Below are positions 47,563-58,293 of a stretch of DNA of 64,000 bases, in pieces; the first letter of the stretch is position 1, and each line of letters opens with the position of its first letter. The translations under genes and the position numbers were made by a program. Where the stretch lies: assembly GCF_022965805.1 (NCBI RefSeq), contig NC_133105.1, positions 27,007,208-27,071,207 on the forward strand, read 5' to 3'. The notes under the pieces were generated by a model. It saw only the letters and a list, made by a program, of their open reading frames with translations, ran no database searches and was not told the DNA's origin. Source of the DNA: Primulina eburnea (Eukaryota; Streptophyta; Magnoliopsida; Lamiales; Gesneriaceae).

Positions 47563-48611
47563 TGTTGAAAGGAATATTTTATTCCTTTAGTATTTTGTTA
47601 AATTGATAATATCAATTTAAGATTTTGCCTTTCTAGACTAAAAAGATTTTATTTGATTTATTTCTAGATTATCAAATCTTGCTTGATTTATTTCTAAATG
47701 ATAATATATTGGTTTACTAATTTCTATATGATAAGATCTTGATTGATATATGTATAGATATTATATGATTTGTTTTAATACGATTTTTATCTCCAAGATA
47801 TTTTATCTTTGTTTAAAAGAGTTTTATATCTAATGAAATCTTGTTTCCATATTTTTTAGGACTCTTTTATGGAAGTGTTTCTAGGTCAAGCATTGGATAT
47901 ATATACATAGAGGATGGACGGCCGCAGAAGAGTTTTGAGGAGAGAGTTGGTGAGTTGAAGCTTTTCGTGTGAGTCCTTTGATGTGACTCTTTCGTGAGGT
48001 CGGCAGAAGAGCGCATACATAGAATAAAAATACAAAAGCCGAACCTATATTTTGTTGAGGCGTTTTTGTGTGATCGTGTGATCACTTTGTTGTGGAGAAG
48101 ATCTGCTGGAGGTTTTCGGGAGTGCACATACAGAGTTCAGATTGTGAAAAGTTTGTGTGATTGATTCACTGTTATACCGTGTTGCCGATTGGTGTTGCCA
48201 ACACTCAAGAACAACACTGACGCAGAGTGTTGATCGAAGAGTGTCGTCGTTTGGTTTTAAGCAACACACTTTTATATTTTATGCATCTAGTTTTTATGTG
48301 GTTTGTTTTGATGCATTTTTAATTCCTTGGAGTGTCAAGGAATTTGGTTTGTTTTCTCACCAGTATTGTTTTGGTGTAAACGATTTACATAATTTTTCTA
48401 GTGAATTTTTTGCCATGAGGCATCGCACAAGTATTTGTACTTGTGCATAATTTAAATCTAGAGTTAATTTATTAAACTTATATTTCTGTGTTAAATACTT
48501 AATTCCGCTGCCGTGTTGTGTGCCGTGTTGACAACACCGGGCACAACACTAACTTCTGATACACACATTATAACATTTTAATTAATTTCCTGTACAACAC
48601 AATTCCTTACA
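47563..48611 (+). repeat. 5' LTR of the deleted Copia element
   Basis: 1,049 bp, starts TGTTGAAAGGAATATT, ends CCTTACA. A TATATATACATAG stretch at about 47896 is a possible TATA box. GTGTTG/CAACAC hairpins lie at about 48180-48270 and 48512-48560. Confidence 0.8.
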
Positions 48612-48613
48612 AG

Positions 48614-48626
48614 TGGTATCAGTAGC
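48614..48626 (+). promoter_or_regulatory. Primer-binding site, slightly altered
   Basis: TGGTATCAGTAGCC follows the LTR end after AG; it is the initiator tRNA-Met site TGGTATCAGAGCC with one extra base. Confidence 0.75.
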
Positions 48627-48809
48627 CAACGCTTGATACACTAAGTGATTGATTCTGGTTTATTGTTGTTTTTTTTTTCAGGAAATTTAATAGAATCCCG
48701 ATGGACATATTATCCAAGAACACTGCTGTTTTGAAGGAAAAATGCTGGCTGCAAGCACGGTGTTGCCTCTGGTGTTGCAACACCAGGCCGCAACACCACT
48801 TCAAAATCC

Positions 48810-50057
48810 TTGTGTCTCAATGCTAAATCTCACAATGACTCAGGTAATCATGAAATCCAGGATACTGATTCTGATGAACTCACATTTGAATGTGTGCAGG
48901 CTATGTATGAGGAGCTATATGAAGATTGGATAAAAAGAAATAAAATAAATTTGATCCTCACCAAGGAGAATACTGATCTGAAAGAATCTGTGTCTCGACT
49001 TGAAGTTGTGCTTAGCAAGAAGGATCTTGAATTGTGCAAAGTCAAGGAGGAGCTTGAGAAGGCCTCAAAGACTCTTGCAAAATTCAACTCAAGTTCGTCA
49101 AAACTTGACTCAATGCTAACTATGGGAAAGGACAACAGAACTGATCTTGGATATGTTGAAAGCACATACGAACATGGTGAAACTTCCAATTCTAAATCAA
49201 AATCAACCATGTTTGTAAAGGCAAGCGAAGACTGCTCTGTCCCCTTAAAAGTGAAACCTCCCATGAAGACTCTGTCAATCTCAAAGCAAGCCTCGGAACA
49301 AATGCTGAAACAAAACAGAGCTTACTCTTCTCATTTGAAAGTTGACCCGCCAGTGAAGATGCCACAAACCAAGAAGCAAATGTCAACTTGTAAATCAAAG
49401 CAAAGAAAGCGACATTTTATCTGCCACTACTGCTATAAGCCTGGGCACATCAGACCCTTCTACTACAAACTAAGAGACGACTACCTGAATTGGAAATCAA
49501 ATCGGGTGTTGCCCACCGTGTTGTCCAACACCAGGCGCAACACCGCAGTCAAGAAATCTTCCACAAAGAAAGTTTGGGTACCTAAAACTGTTATTCAATG
49601 CAATATCATTTATACTTCTTTAAAAACTGACATTGCAGGTGCATGGTACTTCGACAGTGGGTGCTCACGCCACATGACCGGATCTAAAGAACACCTCACG
49701 GATTATGTTGAAATAAAAAGTGGGTGTGTAACCTATGGTGGTGGTTCCAAAGGAAGAATTGTAGGCAAAAGAACCATGAACGTTGATGGGCTTCCTGAAC
49801 TTCACAATGTTCTACATGTTGAAGGACTTAACTCAAACTTAATAAGCATAAGTCAACTTTGTGATGATGATTTACATGTTAAGTTCAATAAAAATAATTG
49901 TGAAGTTTTTAATGATGCCAATGTTTGTGTAATGTCAGGTACTCGTTCAGCTGACAATTGTTATAAATTGGGAGAAGGTGATGGTTGCCGAAGTGCCAAA
50001 GTGAGTGAATTAGATGTATGGCATAAAAAACTGGGACGTGGAGTATCAATACCTTGA
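48810..50057 (+). pseudogene. Copia gag C-terminal part plus protease, frameshifted
   Basis: About 415 codons; the frame seems to continue a truncated Gag and the start codon is arbitrary. A coiled-coil-like region is at about 30-95. The zinc knuckle at about 204-217, CHYCYKPGHIRPFYYK, has Tyr where the fourth ligand Cys belongs, so it cannot bind zinc normally. Protease motif WYFDSGCSRHMTG is at about 279-291. The pre-integrase motif starts WHKKLG near 50020, then one base is missing near 50037 and the frame ends; integrase resumes at 50082. Confidence 0.8.
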
Positions 50058-50081
50058 AGAATCTGCAGTAAGTTTGATGCT

Positions 50082-51274
50082 GTGAGAGGTATGCCCAATT
50101 TAAATTTAGGTGTTGTGTATGTCTGTGGTCCATGCCAGAAGAGTAAACAAACCCGTGTTGCGCACCCTGTGTTGCAACACTTTGGGACAACACAGTGCCT
50201 TGAACTTTTGCATATGGATATACTCGGTCCAATGGATGTTGAGAGTTTGGGTGGTAAGAAATATTCGTTTGTTTGTGTTGATGATTTTTCTCATTTTACT
50301 TGGGTAAGTTTTCTTAGAGAAAAATCAGATACATTTGATGCTTTTAAGAAGTTGCATGCTAGGATAAAAAATCTGTATGATATGAGGGTGATTAAAATAA
50401 GAACCGATCATGGTGAGGAGTTTGAAAATTCTCATTTTATTTCTTTGTGCCATAAGAAAGGTATCACTCATGATTATTCATCTCCGAAGACCCCTAAAAA
50501 AATCGGCATAGCTGAAAGGAAAAATCGAACCCTCCTAGAAATGGCTCGGGTCATGCTTAGTTCTAAGAATGTGTCAAAATGTTTTTGGGCCGAAGCTTTA
50601 AATACAGCATGTCACATTTCCAACCATGTTTATTTAAGGAGTGGTTCTACAATGACCTCATATGAGATTATAATGGGAAGAAAACCAAACCTTAAATATT
50701 TTCATATTTTTGGATGTGTAGGTTATGTGTTGAATGATAGAGATCATCTAGCTAAAGTTGATTCAAAAAGTGATAAATGTCTTTTTCTTGGATACTCTAC
50801 AAATGGTCGTGCTTATCGTGTATTTAATCTGAGAACTAGGACTACAATGGAATCAATTAACGTTGTGTTTGATGATCTTGCAGATCTGACAGTTAAAACA
50901 CCAGAGGCTGATGTAGAAGAATTGCTGGATATAAGTGAGGCACTGACCAGAAACAGTGTTGAGTCTGGTGTTGAGACCAGTGAAGCAACACCAAGCACAA
51001 CACCGCCTCTGAACCAACCAGAAACTGTGGATAATGATAACGATGATAATGATGATGTGGTGATCAATTGTGAAAGAGAAATTCCCAGCAAGATTCAGAA
51101 GAATCATCCATCATCACAAATCATTGGTGAATTACATGATGGTGTGCAAACAAGAAACAAAGAAAAGGTGGACTACCGCAAAATGATTGGTTTAATATGC
51201 ATGAGCTCCACGTTTTCCCAGGTAAGTCACTCGTGTTTTGTGTCTCAAATTGAACCCAACAATAATAATGATGG
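50082..51274 (+). pseudogene. Copia integrase with start of the RT linker
   Basis: Zinc-binding CGPCQKSKQ, catalytic first Asp in HMDILGPM, second Asp in RTDHGEEF, Glu in KIGIAERKNRT (family usually KNGIAERKN). The integrase C-terminal part (FLGYSTNGRAYRVFNLRT) and acidic linker follow to CFVSQIEPN, the last segment before RT. There the sequence jumps to the RNase H tail; RT is gone. Confidence 0.83.
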
Positions 51275-51480
51275 TACATTGTGTCAACTCAAGTGTTATA
51301 GACATTTCTAAGAATCCTAATCAACACACTCGAACAAAACACATAGATATAAGACGTCACTTTATTCGAGATTTGGTTGAAAAGGCATAATTCGACTGGA
51401 ATTTGTTAGGACTGAGAATCAACTGACTGATATATTCACGAAACCTTTGGATTTTGAGAGATTTTCCAATCTTCGGAAAT
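51275..51480 (+). pseudogene. RNase H tail after an RT-removing deletion
   Basis: SKNPNQHTRTKHIDIRRHF, then in a shifted frame TENQLTDIFTKPLDFE, the last conserved segment of Copia RNase H. It is joined directly to the integrase-RT linker. Comparison with the family implies about 2 kb is missing. Confidence 0.8.
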
Positions 51481-51838
51481 CTCTCAGCATGTGTGTACTT
51501 TAAACATTTGTTCAGTGTTGTCCATGGTGTTGCCAACACCAGAGACAACAGCCGTTTGTGCATGACTATTTTTAGGATGTTAGGCATACTGCATAATCAT
51601 CCTATTTATTTGTGTAATGACTGAACAGTGAAGGCAAATTTCTGAAAGGTACCCTCTGAGTGTTCATACTTCCAATCGTATGTTGAGAAATAGTTTTTGC
51701 TCAAATCCAAGGCATTGAGTAGTTGAGGACATTCATGAAAATCGTGATCTTGTCTAAAGTGAAAAGATGACTTGGAAAATGTGAGCAAAAGGAGAAAAAC
51801 AGAAAAGAGGTAAATAAAAAAAATTTGTTTAGAAGAAA

Positions 51839-51985
51839 ATGGAAAAAGCTACCTAGAGGAGTCCATTGAAGACCGTTCTTCTAGTGTGGGAGCTACCACT
51901 TCTAAGTAAAAAGTAATGGAAAAAGCTACCTAGGGGAGTCCTTTGAATACCGTTCTTCTAGCGTGGGAGCTACCATTTCTGATTC
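51839..51985 (+). repeat. Two-copy ~78-bp tandem repeat in the Copia 3' region
   Basis: GGAAAAAGCTACCTAG.GGAG and CCGTTCTTCTAG.GTGGGA with GCTACCA.TTCT recur at 51839-51909 and 51918-51985. Confidence 0.85.
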
Positions 51986-51989
51986 AAAA

Positions 51990-52890
51990 GAATTTTATGG
52001 AAGTTTGAATAAAACTCAGTGGTGTTGCCTGGAGGTGTTGTCAACACCAAGTTCAGACACAACACAATGTATACACTGTCTGACATTTCGATATCTCATC
52101 ATATTGGAGGCATATTTAGGACATGCATATTGATTTTTGTTTCGTGAATTCATCATGTGCAGTGACATATCAGTATTGACTCATGACGGTTGATGAAAAC
52201 CTTGATTACCTAAATTTTGAATTTATGTGACTACTTGTGTCAGTGGGTTATAATCGACGTGGGTTTTCACAGGATATTCTTTTGAAATCGTCGTAACACG
52301 AGTTTGAATCAATTTTTCTATTTGTTTTTGGGATAGAACCGTAATTAGTGTTTTGGGTAAATTTCGAACATATTACCTTCACCGTGCAAATTCTTTGGAG
52401 CTGAAGGATTGAATCGATTTTCTTTTCTAAGAGTAAATATTTTTTGTTGTTGTTAAATGCCTGATAATTACTCTTGCTTGTTCTCATTTACCCTCACAAT
52501 CTTTCTTACTCTCGTGATTTCTTTGTGGTTTTTTTCTGTGCTTAACTCCTGATATATCTTTATAATTTTCTCTCACGTTCTACACATAGCTGAGTATAAT
52601 CTGCTTTTGGAAGTTGGCTTACATTCTGGCCAAAAAGGGGAGTATGAGGACCAAAAATGCAAAACAATGATGCTGAAGCATCTAGAGTTGCTGAGATTGA
52701 ATGAATACTTATTCTCTGTCTTTAATGTTGTTTTTGGGTTGCTCTTATTCTTTATGTTTTCAGGTGTTCTAATGATGGTGTTGACAACACTGTCAACAAC
52801 ATCAGTGCTCTTACATGTTTAATTCAGGGGGAGACGAACCTTGACTCACGGGGAGAAGGCAGGGGGAGCTTAATGACGGTGATGCTTACC
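51990..52890 (+). other. Copia 3' non-coding region, no gene seen
   Basis: Contains two GTGTTG/CAACAC hairpins (about 52020 and 52775) and purine-rich stretches at 52632 (AAAAAGGGGAG) and 52826 (GGGGGAGA) that may be polypurine tracts. The expected 3' LTR does not follow. Confidence 0.5.
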
Positions 52891-53277
52891 AAGATTATCA
52901 TTTTTGGATGTTTTGCCCAAAACCGGCTTCTCAGGAATAATCGAGCTCGACTCGTAAAATAAATTCGAACTCCAACATTTTTATGAAAATTAAATCATTT
53001 TTAAATCATATTAGGAAGCCTTGCCATTATTTATTAAAAATACATATTCTGGTATTGATCGTCCCCAATCTCTTTTTCCCTACCTATTATCGAATATTCG
53101 GGTAAAATCCTTAATTTCATGTAAGCATGTATTATAATCATTTAATAATGCAATTATACATTTAATCATTTAATAAATATCATGCAAGCATTTAAAAATA
53201 ATTAAATAAAACAATTAAGAAATTAAAATAATTTTGCATGTATGCGGTTTACATAGGTAGATTTTTCGGACGTTACA

Positions 53278-54381
53278 ACAATTCTCAGAAAAATAGCCTG
53301 GATAGGCTGTTGGGCTCCTGACTGAATTAATCTATCAGTTGGAATGGTTCCAACTGCAGCAGCAGGCTTTGTTTTTAGAGTCCTGGGTTTCTTGACGATT
53401 TTTGGTGAATGAGTCTTCTTAGAATCTAACTCACTGACAATCAGTTTTCTTTTGGTTATCTTCTTCCTAATTGTCTTTTTTTTGTGGACTGATTTGGGAG
53501 CCTCCTACGTCCCTATCTCCTTCTTCACCTTCAGAAATTGTTCATGAGACATGTCCAGTTTGGGCTTGGGCGGTTGGACATTCTTAGCATTGAAAACTTT
53601 GAGCTTTGATGATTTCTCAGCATCATCATCCACCAACCTTTTTACTTTTAGCAAATAGCTGAGCTGCACTGCATATCCCTTAGATTGTTTGGATGACTGA
53701 AACATATTCCTCAGAATGTTGAAAATGATGTTCCTCCAGTTCAGTCTCCTATCGGTCATGATAGCAGTCATAGCCTGAAATTTTTCCAATGTGAGTTCAG
53801 AAAAGGACCCTGCCTTTGCTAATAGCCCTTTGGTTACAATATCAGCCAGTAACTGAGCTTCTGGCTTGAGTTCCTTCTTTGGATCCGGAAGCTTTAATTT
53901 TCGGTCCATCAGCAGAGAGTAGAGATTGCATTTCTTCAACATCAGATGCCTTCACCTCCGATATATATGCTAGCCCATCAGAAGGCAACTGAAATAGGTT
54001 GCAGAAGGATTCCTCATCAATGATCAATAACTGACCATTGACAGTAGAGGAGATGGTGCCAGAAGTAGTGACATAGCCAGTCGCATAGATATCTTGAATT
54101 TCTTTGGGATAGGTCTCTTGGGAAGATAAACCCAAAAACTGTTTGAGACCAGCTGCTTCCAGTTTGAGAAAGATGTTCTTCACAAATTCGCCTGGAACAG
54201 TCATGATTGAGGCAAAGTTGATTGCCATAGCATTTAGAACATGGACTGGACTTGATTTTCCATTATAGGAAAAGATTTTATGCGAGAGAGAATGCTTGCA
54301 ATTTGAATTCGCTCTGTAAATTCGAAATAAGCGTAAAGGAAAACTGGAGCGGGTATAGTACATATGTACGTGACTGTTCAA
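53278..54381 (-). pseudogene. N-terminal part of the extra 3' ORF, Sirevirus-like element
   Basis: Two overlapping frames: 54381-53842 and 53942-53505, plus a further basic stretch to 53278. The first has FASIMTVPGEFVKNIFLKLE, LKQFLGL and GTISSTVNGQLLIIDEESFC with FQLPSDGL. The second has LLADIVTKGLLAKAGSFSEL, then LNWRNIIFNILRNM and KGYAVQLSYLLK. I recall closely similar proteins as repeated 'uncharacterised' entries from Lamiales genomes, but cannot confirm. The frame breaks once at about 53900. Its C-terminal half is at 31253-33203. Function unknown. Confidence 0.62.
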
Positions 54382-54831
54382 ATTTTGGACACGTGTCAGT
54401 CCAGGAAAAATTTGTATAAAATGTGTGTACGTGTGCTGAAACGTGTGTATGAACTTTAAATGGTCTACGTGAGGCCATGTTTCAAAACACTATTTATTGA
54501 AAGACATTAATTAATGCGTAAACAATCAGTCACATCAGTTAATATGGAATCATTACTGATTAATCACTTAACGTACTGGAGAAGATTAGTTGGAGCAATC
54601 AACTAAGTGGTCAGTTGTGAGCTTGTCACATCAACTGAAGACCATCTGACTATTTTCGTCTCAGTTAACTGATTGAATCAGATATTCCCCCTTAATAAAT
54701 GCGTATTTTAAATTTTGGAAATATAAAAGACGGTTAAAATTGCGTGTATTTAAAGAAAAATAAATCTTATGCTCAGAAGATGAATCGTTCAGTGTAATGA
54801 TCGCTTCTCTTCAGATGACTTGAGCATTGAC

Positions 54832-54839
54832 TATAAATA
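54832..54839 (+). promoter_or_regulatory. TATA box of the antisense ORF
   Basis: TATAAATA lies 57 bp upstream of the ATG at 54896, on the strand opposite to the surrounding Copia element. Spacing suits a plant core promoter. Confidence 0.5.
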
Positions 54840-54895
54840 AGAATATCATGGTTATTCACAATTTATCAGCAAGTAGATATCAGTCTCAAACAATA

Positions 54896-55312
54896 ATGGC
54901 AGGAGCAAGTGGTTCACAAAGTCCAGACATGGTTGATACGTTTATGCTGTCAGCTGTAGAAGCACGGAAGCCAGTAATGGAGAATGAAGTTTATGAGAAG
55001 ATTATGCATTTCTGGCTAAAGCTTCAAGACTTCAAATCCTTCCAGTAGGGAGGATCAGTTGCTACCCCCAAACGGGTAGCAACGATGAGGAAGTATCGAC
55101 GGCGCCTTCGCGTTTCTGATGAGGTGAACATCTTCACTGATGAAGGTGTCTACCTTCTGATGCTTAAAAAGGAGAGGAGGACTCTGAAAAAGATTGCTAT
55201 TTCATAGGCCTTCCTAAAGACTTCCGCTAGAGGATTAACCACTTGGTTATCCTCGTGGAGGTCTACGGCGAAAAAAAAAATTACCAATGTACGCACCACC
55301 TTTTATAAATAA
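54896..55312 (+). pseudogene. Antisense ORF between RT and the 3' ORF of the Copia element
   Basis: Runs on the + strand, opposite to its host element. A single frame of 138 codons from MAGASGSQSPDMVDTF to a TAA at 55310, interrupted only by TAG at 55046 and TAG at 55205. Both stops could be CAG codons changed by one C-to-T step (the first follows a CAG). The middle reads FWLKLQDFKSFQ, then TPKRVATMRKYRRRLRVSDE and VYLLMLKKERRTLKK; the C terminus is Trp/Lys/Arg-rich. I do not recognise a family. Extra antisense ORFs are described for Tat-type Gypsy elements; I know of none in Sirevirus-like Copia. Alternatives: a captured host gene, or chance. Confidence 0.5.
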
Positions 55313-55515
55313 TGGCTTATTTAGTTTATCGTTGTATTTTATTTTTCTGCAAGCAAACTGATGTCAAACGAATAACAATAACTAATAATAACTAATTTAA
55401 ATGTTTTTCAACTAACAACTGACTAACTGAGCAGTTATCGCTTGATAAAAGACTAACTTAAACAGTTATAACTGATAAAAATGAAATAAAAAATGATGTA
55501 ATCAAGTTAAATCAA

Positions 55516-56882
55516 TTAAAACAAGTATATTTCGAAAGTGAGAAAACTTAGTCTCTGGTAATGGTTTGGTGAAGATGTCAGCAGCTTGTTGTTCAGTTGG
55601 AATATATTCCAATCAGATTGCTTTTTCAGAGCATGATCTCTGATGAAGTGATACATAACATCAATGTGCTTGGTCCTTGAGTGAAGAACTAGATTATATG
55701 TGATCGTAATTGTGCTTGTATTGTCACAAAATATGGGAGATTCTTTTGTATCGAATCCATAATATTTCAGTTGTTGCTGAATCCAGAACAGTTGGGCACA
55801 ACAGCTTCCAGCAGCAAGATATTCTGCTTCAGTTGTGGAAGTAGCTATGGATGTTTGTTTCTTACTGAACCATGAGATCAGTCTGTCTCCTAGAAACTGA
55901 CATGATCCACTGGTTATTTTACGATCTAGCTTACATCCTGCATAATATGCATCTGAATATCCAATTAAATTGAAAGAAGAGTCTTTAGCATACCATAATC
56001 CCACATTTTGTGTGCCTTTAAGATAATTTAAAATACATTTGGCAGCTAAAAAATGCGATTGTTTAGGATTTGCTTGAAATCTGGCACACATACACACTGC
56101 AAATACAATATCAGGACGACTGGCAGTTAGATACAATAATGAACCTATTAAACCTCTGTAGAGTGTCATCTCAACAGATATTCCCCCTTGATCATTGTCT
56201 AGTTTGAATGATGAACTCATAGGAGTATTTGCAGCTGAACATGTTTCCATGCCAAAATTCTTGAGTAATTTCTTCGTATACTTGGTCTGACTGATATAAA
56301 TACCAGTTTCCAGTTGCTTCACTTGCAGACCGAGAGAAAATATCAGTTCACCCATCATACTTATCTCAAATTTGTCCTGCATTAACTTAGCAAACTTCTC
56401 GCAAAATTTGGGGTTAATTGACCCAAATATGATATTATCAACATAAATTTGCACAAGTAAAATGTGATCATTCTTAGAAAATTTGAACAAAGTCTTATCA
56501 GCTGATCCAATAGTAAAATCATGATCAGTTAGAAGTTTTGAAAGTGTCTCATACCAAGCTCTTGGAGCTTGTTTAAGGCCATATAAAGCTTTGTTCAAAT
56601 GATAGACATGATCAGGAAAAGAGTGATTGATAAAACCTGGAGGTTATTCAACACAAACTTCTTCCTGTAACTGACCATTCAGGAAGGCACCTTCACGTCC
56701 ATCTGGAACACTTTAAAGTTCTTGAATGATGCATATGCAAGAAACATTCTGATTGCTTCCAGTCTTGCAACCGGTGCATATGTTTCATCGTAGTCAATTC
56801 CTTCCTCTTGCATGTATCCTTGAGCTACAAGTCTTGCTTTGTTGCGTGCAACTGATCGTTCAATTTGTTTCTGAACACCCAT
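55516..56882 (-). pseudogene. Copia reverse transcriptase-RNase H, inactivated
   Basis: The N-terminal RT piece is 56882-56679 ([37 protein letters not shown]). One G is missing after DVK near 56680 and a CAA-to-TAA stop follows near 56646. RT continues at 56598 (NKALYGLKQAPRAWYETLS), then the catalytic box reads YVDNIIFGS instead of YVDDIIFGS: the second catalytic Asp is Asn. RNase H follows with SDAYYAGCKLDRKITSGSC, TTEAEYLAA, then CDNTS and HSRTKHIDV. It cannot support its own reverse transcription. Confidence 0.87.
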
Positions 56883-57160
56883 TTTGTACCTATAATAGTT
56901 TTACAAACTGGTCTTAGAACTAAGTTCCAGACATTGTTATGGGTAAACTGATTTAGCTCCTCTTGCATTGCATTTATCCAGTTAGGATCAATAAGAGCTT
57001 CATCAGTTTTCTTTGGTTCCAGTTGTGAAACAAAAGCAGAATGAATAAATAAGTTAAACATTTGGTTTCGAATTCTTACTGGATAAGATGGATTACCAAT
57101 CATCTGGAGGATGTGATTTCTTCCATCTGTAATCGGAATTTGCTTCATCCATATCAGCAA
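56825..57160 (-). pseudogene. Linker between Copia integrase and RT
   Basis: Carries LFIHSAFVSQLEPKKTDEAL and WINAMQEELNQFTHNNVWNL, the conserved entry into Copia RT, with [10 protein letters not shown] following. It overlaps the RT piece at 56882 in another frame, so there is a frameshift near 56870, and it is separated from integrase by a frame change near 57165. Confidence 0.8.
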
Positions 57161-57165
57161 CTGCT

Positions 57166-58293
57166 TCAGTTGGTAAATGAACGTTTTTCTTCAGTTTCAG
57201 TTGGAGCTATATCAGTAGGTAATTGAATATCATCAATGTGCTCCACCAAATGATTATCAGGAACAGCTTCCTGTTCAACTGATTGATCCAAAACTTCTGG
57301 TTCAGGTGTTTGAAGGATGTTTCGATTGATATGATTCTCTTCTTCAATATCATCCTCCAAACTGATATCTGTAAATCTATCAGCCATCTCAACTGGATTA
57401 GTTGGCTTATAAGTTAGCACAGATTCATCAAATACAACATGTATTGATTCTTCAACATTTAAAGTGTTTTTTTTTAAAAAAACTCTATAAGCTTTACTAA
57501 CTGAAGAATATCCAAGAAATATTCCCTCTGCAGATTTAGCATCAAAGCCTTTTAAATGATTTTTGCCATTATCAAGAATAAAACATCTGCAGCCGAATAT
57601 TTTGAAATAAGAGACCACACTTTTTCGTCCATGCCAGATCTCATATGGTTTTTTCACATGATTCTTATTAATAATTGATCTGTTCTGAATATAGCATCCA
57701 GTACTTACTGCTTCTGCCCAAAATCTTTGAGAAATACCAGAATCAACAAGCATTGTTCTAGTAGCTTCTTTAAGGGTGCGATTTCTTCTCTCAGCTACAC
57801 CATTTTTCTGAGGGGTTTTTGCTGCTGAGAGCTCATGCTTGATTCCAGTATTTTCTAAGAATTGTGAAAGATTTTGATGGATGAATTCAGTCCCTCGATC
57901 AGACCTTATTCGATCAATCCCAACTGATTTTTCATTTAATAATCTTTTAAAGAGTTTAATCAGTTGTGCAGCATTTTGGTCTTTAGATTTGAGAAAGAAT
58001 AACCAAGTAAATATTGAAAAGTCATCCACAACTACTAATGTGTATTTCATTCTCCCTAAACTCATGACTGGTATTGGACCAAAGAGATCCATATGCAACA
58101 GTTCTAAGCATCGGGAGGATGATTTACAACCTCTATTTTTGAATGAAGATCTTACTTGCTTATCAAACTGACATACTGAACAAAATTTGTCTTTTGAAAA
58201 ATCTATTTTGGGCAAGCCAGTTACAAGATCATGGTAACTCAGATAGGCAATAGATTTAAAGTTTACGTGGTTCAACCTCTTATGCCACAACAA
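57166..58293 (-). CDS. Copia integrase, open reading frame
   Basis: 375 residues. Pre-integrase motif LWHKRLNHVNFKSI and zinc-binding CSVCQFDKQ. Catalytic first Asp in HMDLFGPI, second Asp in RSDRGTEF, Glu in NGVAERRNRT. The C-terminal conserved FLGYSSVSKAYRVF and an acidic tail follow. It is the best-preserved part of the element: no internal stop and the triad is present. As part of a polyprotein whose other parts are broken, it is unlikely to be made from a normal start. Confidence 0.87.
   Translation of the reverse strand: MLWHKRLNHVNFKSIAYLSYHDLVTGLPKIDFSKDKFCSVCQFDKQVRSSFKNRGCKSSSRCLELLHMDLFGPIPVMSLGRMKYTLVVVDDFSIFTWLFFLKSKDQNAAQLIKLFKRLLNEKSVGIDRIRSDRGTEFIHQNLSQFLENTGIKHELSAAKTPQKNGVAERRNRTLKEATRTMLVDSGISQRFWAEAVSTGCYIQNRSIINKNHVKKPYEIWHGRKSVVSYFKIFGCRCFILDNGKNHLKGFDAKSAEGIFLGYSSVSKAYRVFLKKNTLNVEESIHVVFDESVLTYKPTNPVEMADRFTDISLEDDIEEENHINRNILQTPEPEVLDQSVEQEAVPDNHLVEHIDDIQLPTDIAPTETEEKRSFTN

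Larger units (their letters stand above)
47563..52890 (+). mobile_element. Copia element with gag N-terminus, RT and 3' LTR missing
   Basis: 5' LTR 47563-48611, primer site, gag C-terminal part and protease, integrase, then only the tail of RNase H. Gag's N-terminal capsid region and all of RT are absent. ATTGA precedes the LTR (47558-47562) as a possible left duplication, but no 3' LTR or right duplication is seen. It lies immediately upstream of the minus-strand MULE transposase start. The right edge is approximate. GTGTTG and CAACAC words cluster throughout the element. Confidence 0.75.
33204..53277 (-). mobile_element. Gypsy LTR split by a nested MULE/Athila/Copia complex (20 kb)
   Basis: The outer ends are TGAAACGACC (33204) and GGACGTTACA (53277), flanked by ACAAT at 33199-33203 and 53278-53282. 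Read on the minus strand, the LTR starts TGTAACGTCCG at 53277 and ends GGTCGTTTCA at 33204. The left piece, to about 33855, carries the LTR 3'-half landmarks (CACCTGC, then CTAGTGAGTCTAAAGACTCAGCACG) seen in other Tekay-like LTRs. The right piece, from about 52905, carries the 5'-half landmarks (CCAAAACCGGCTTCTC, CGAGCTCGACTCG). Everything between is inserted later. It was probably a solo LTR before that. Confidence 0.75.
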
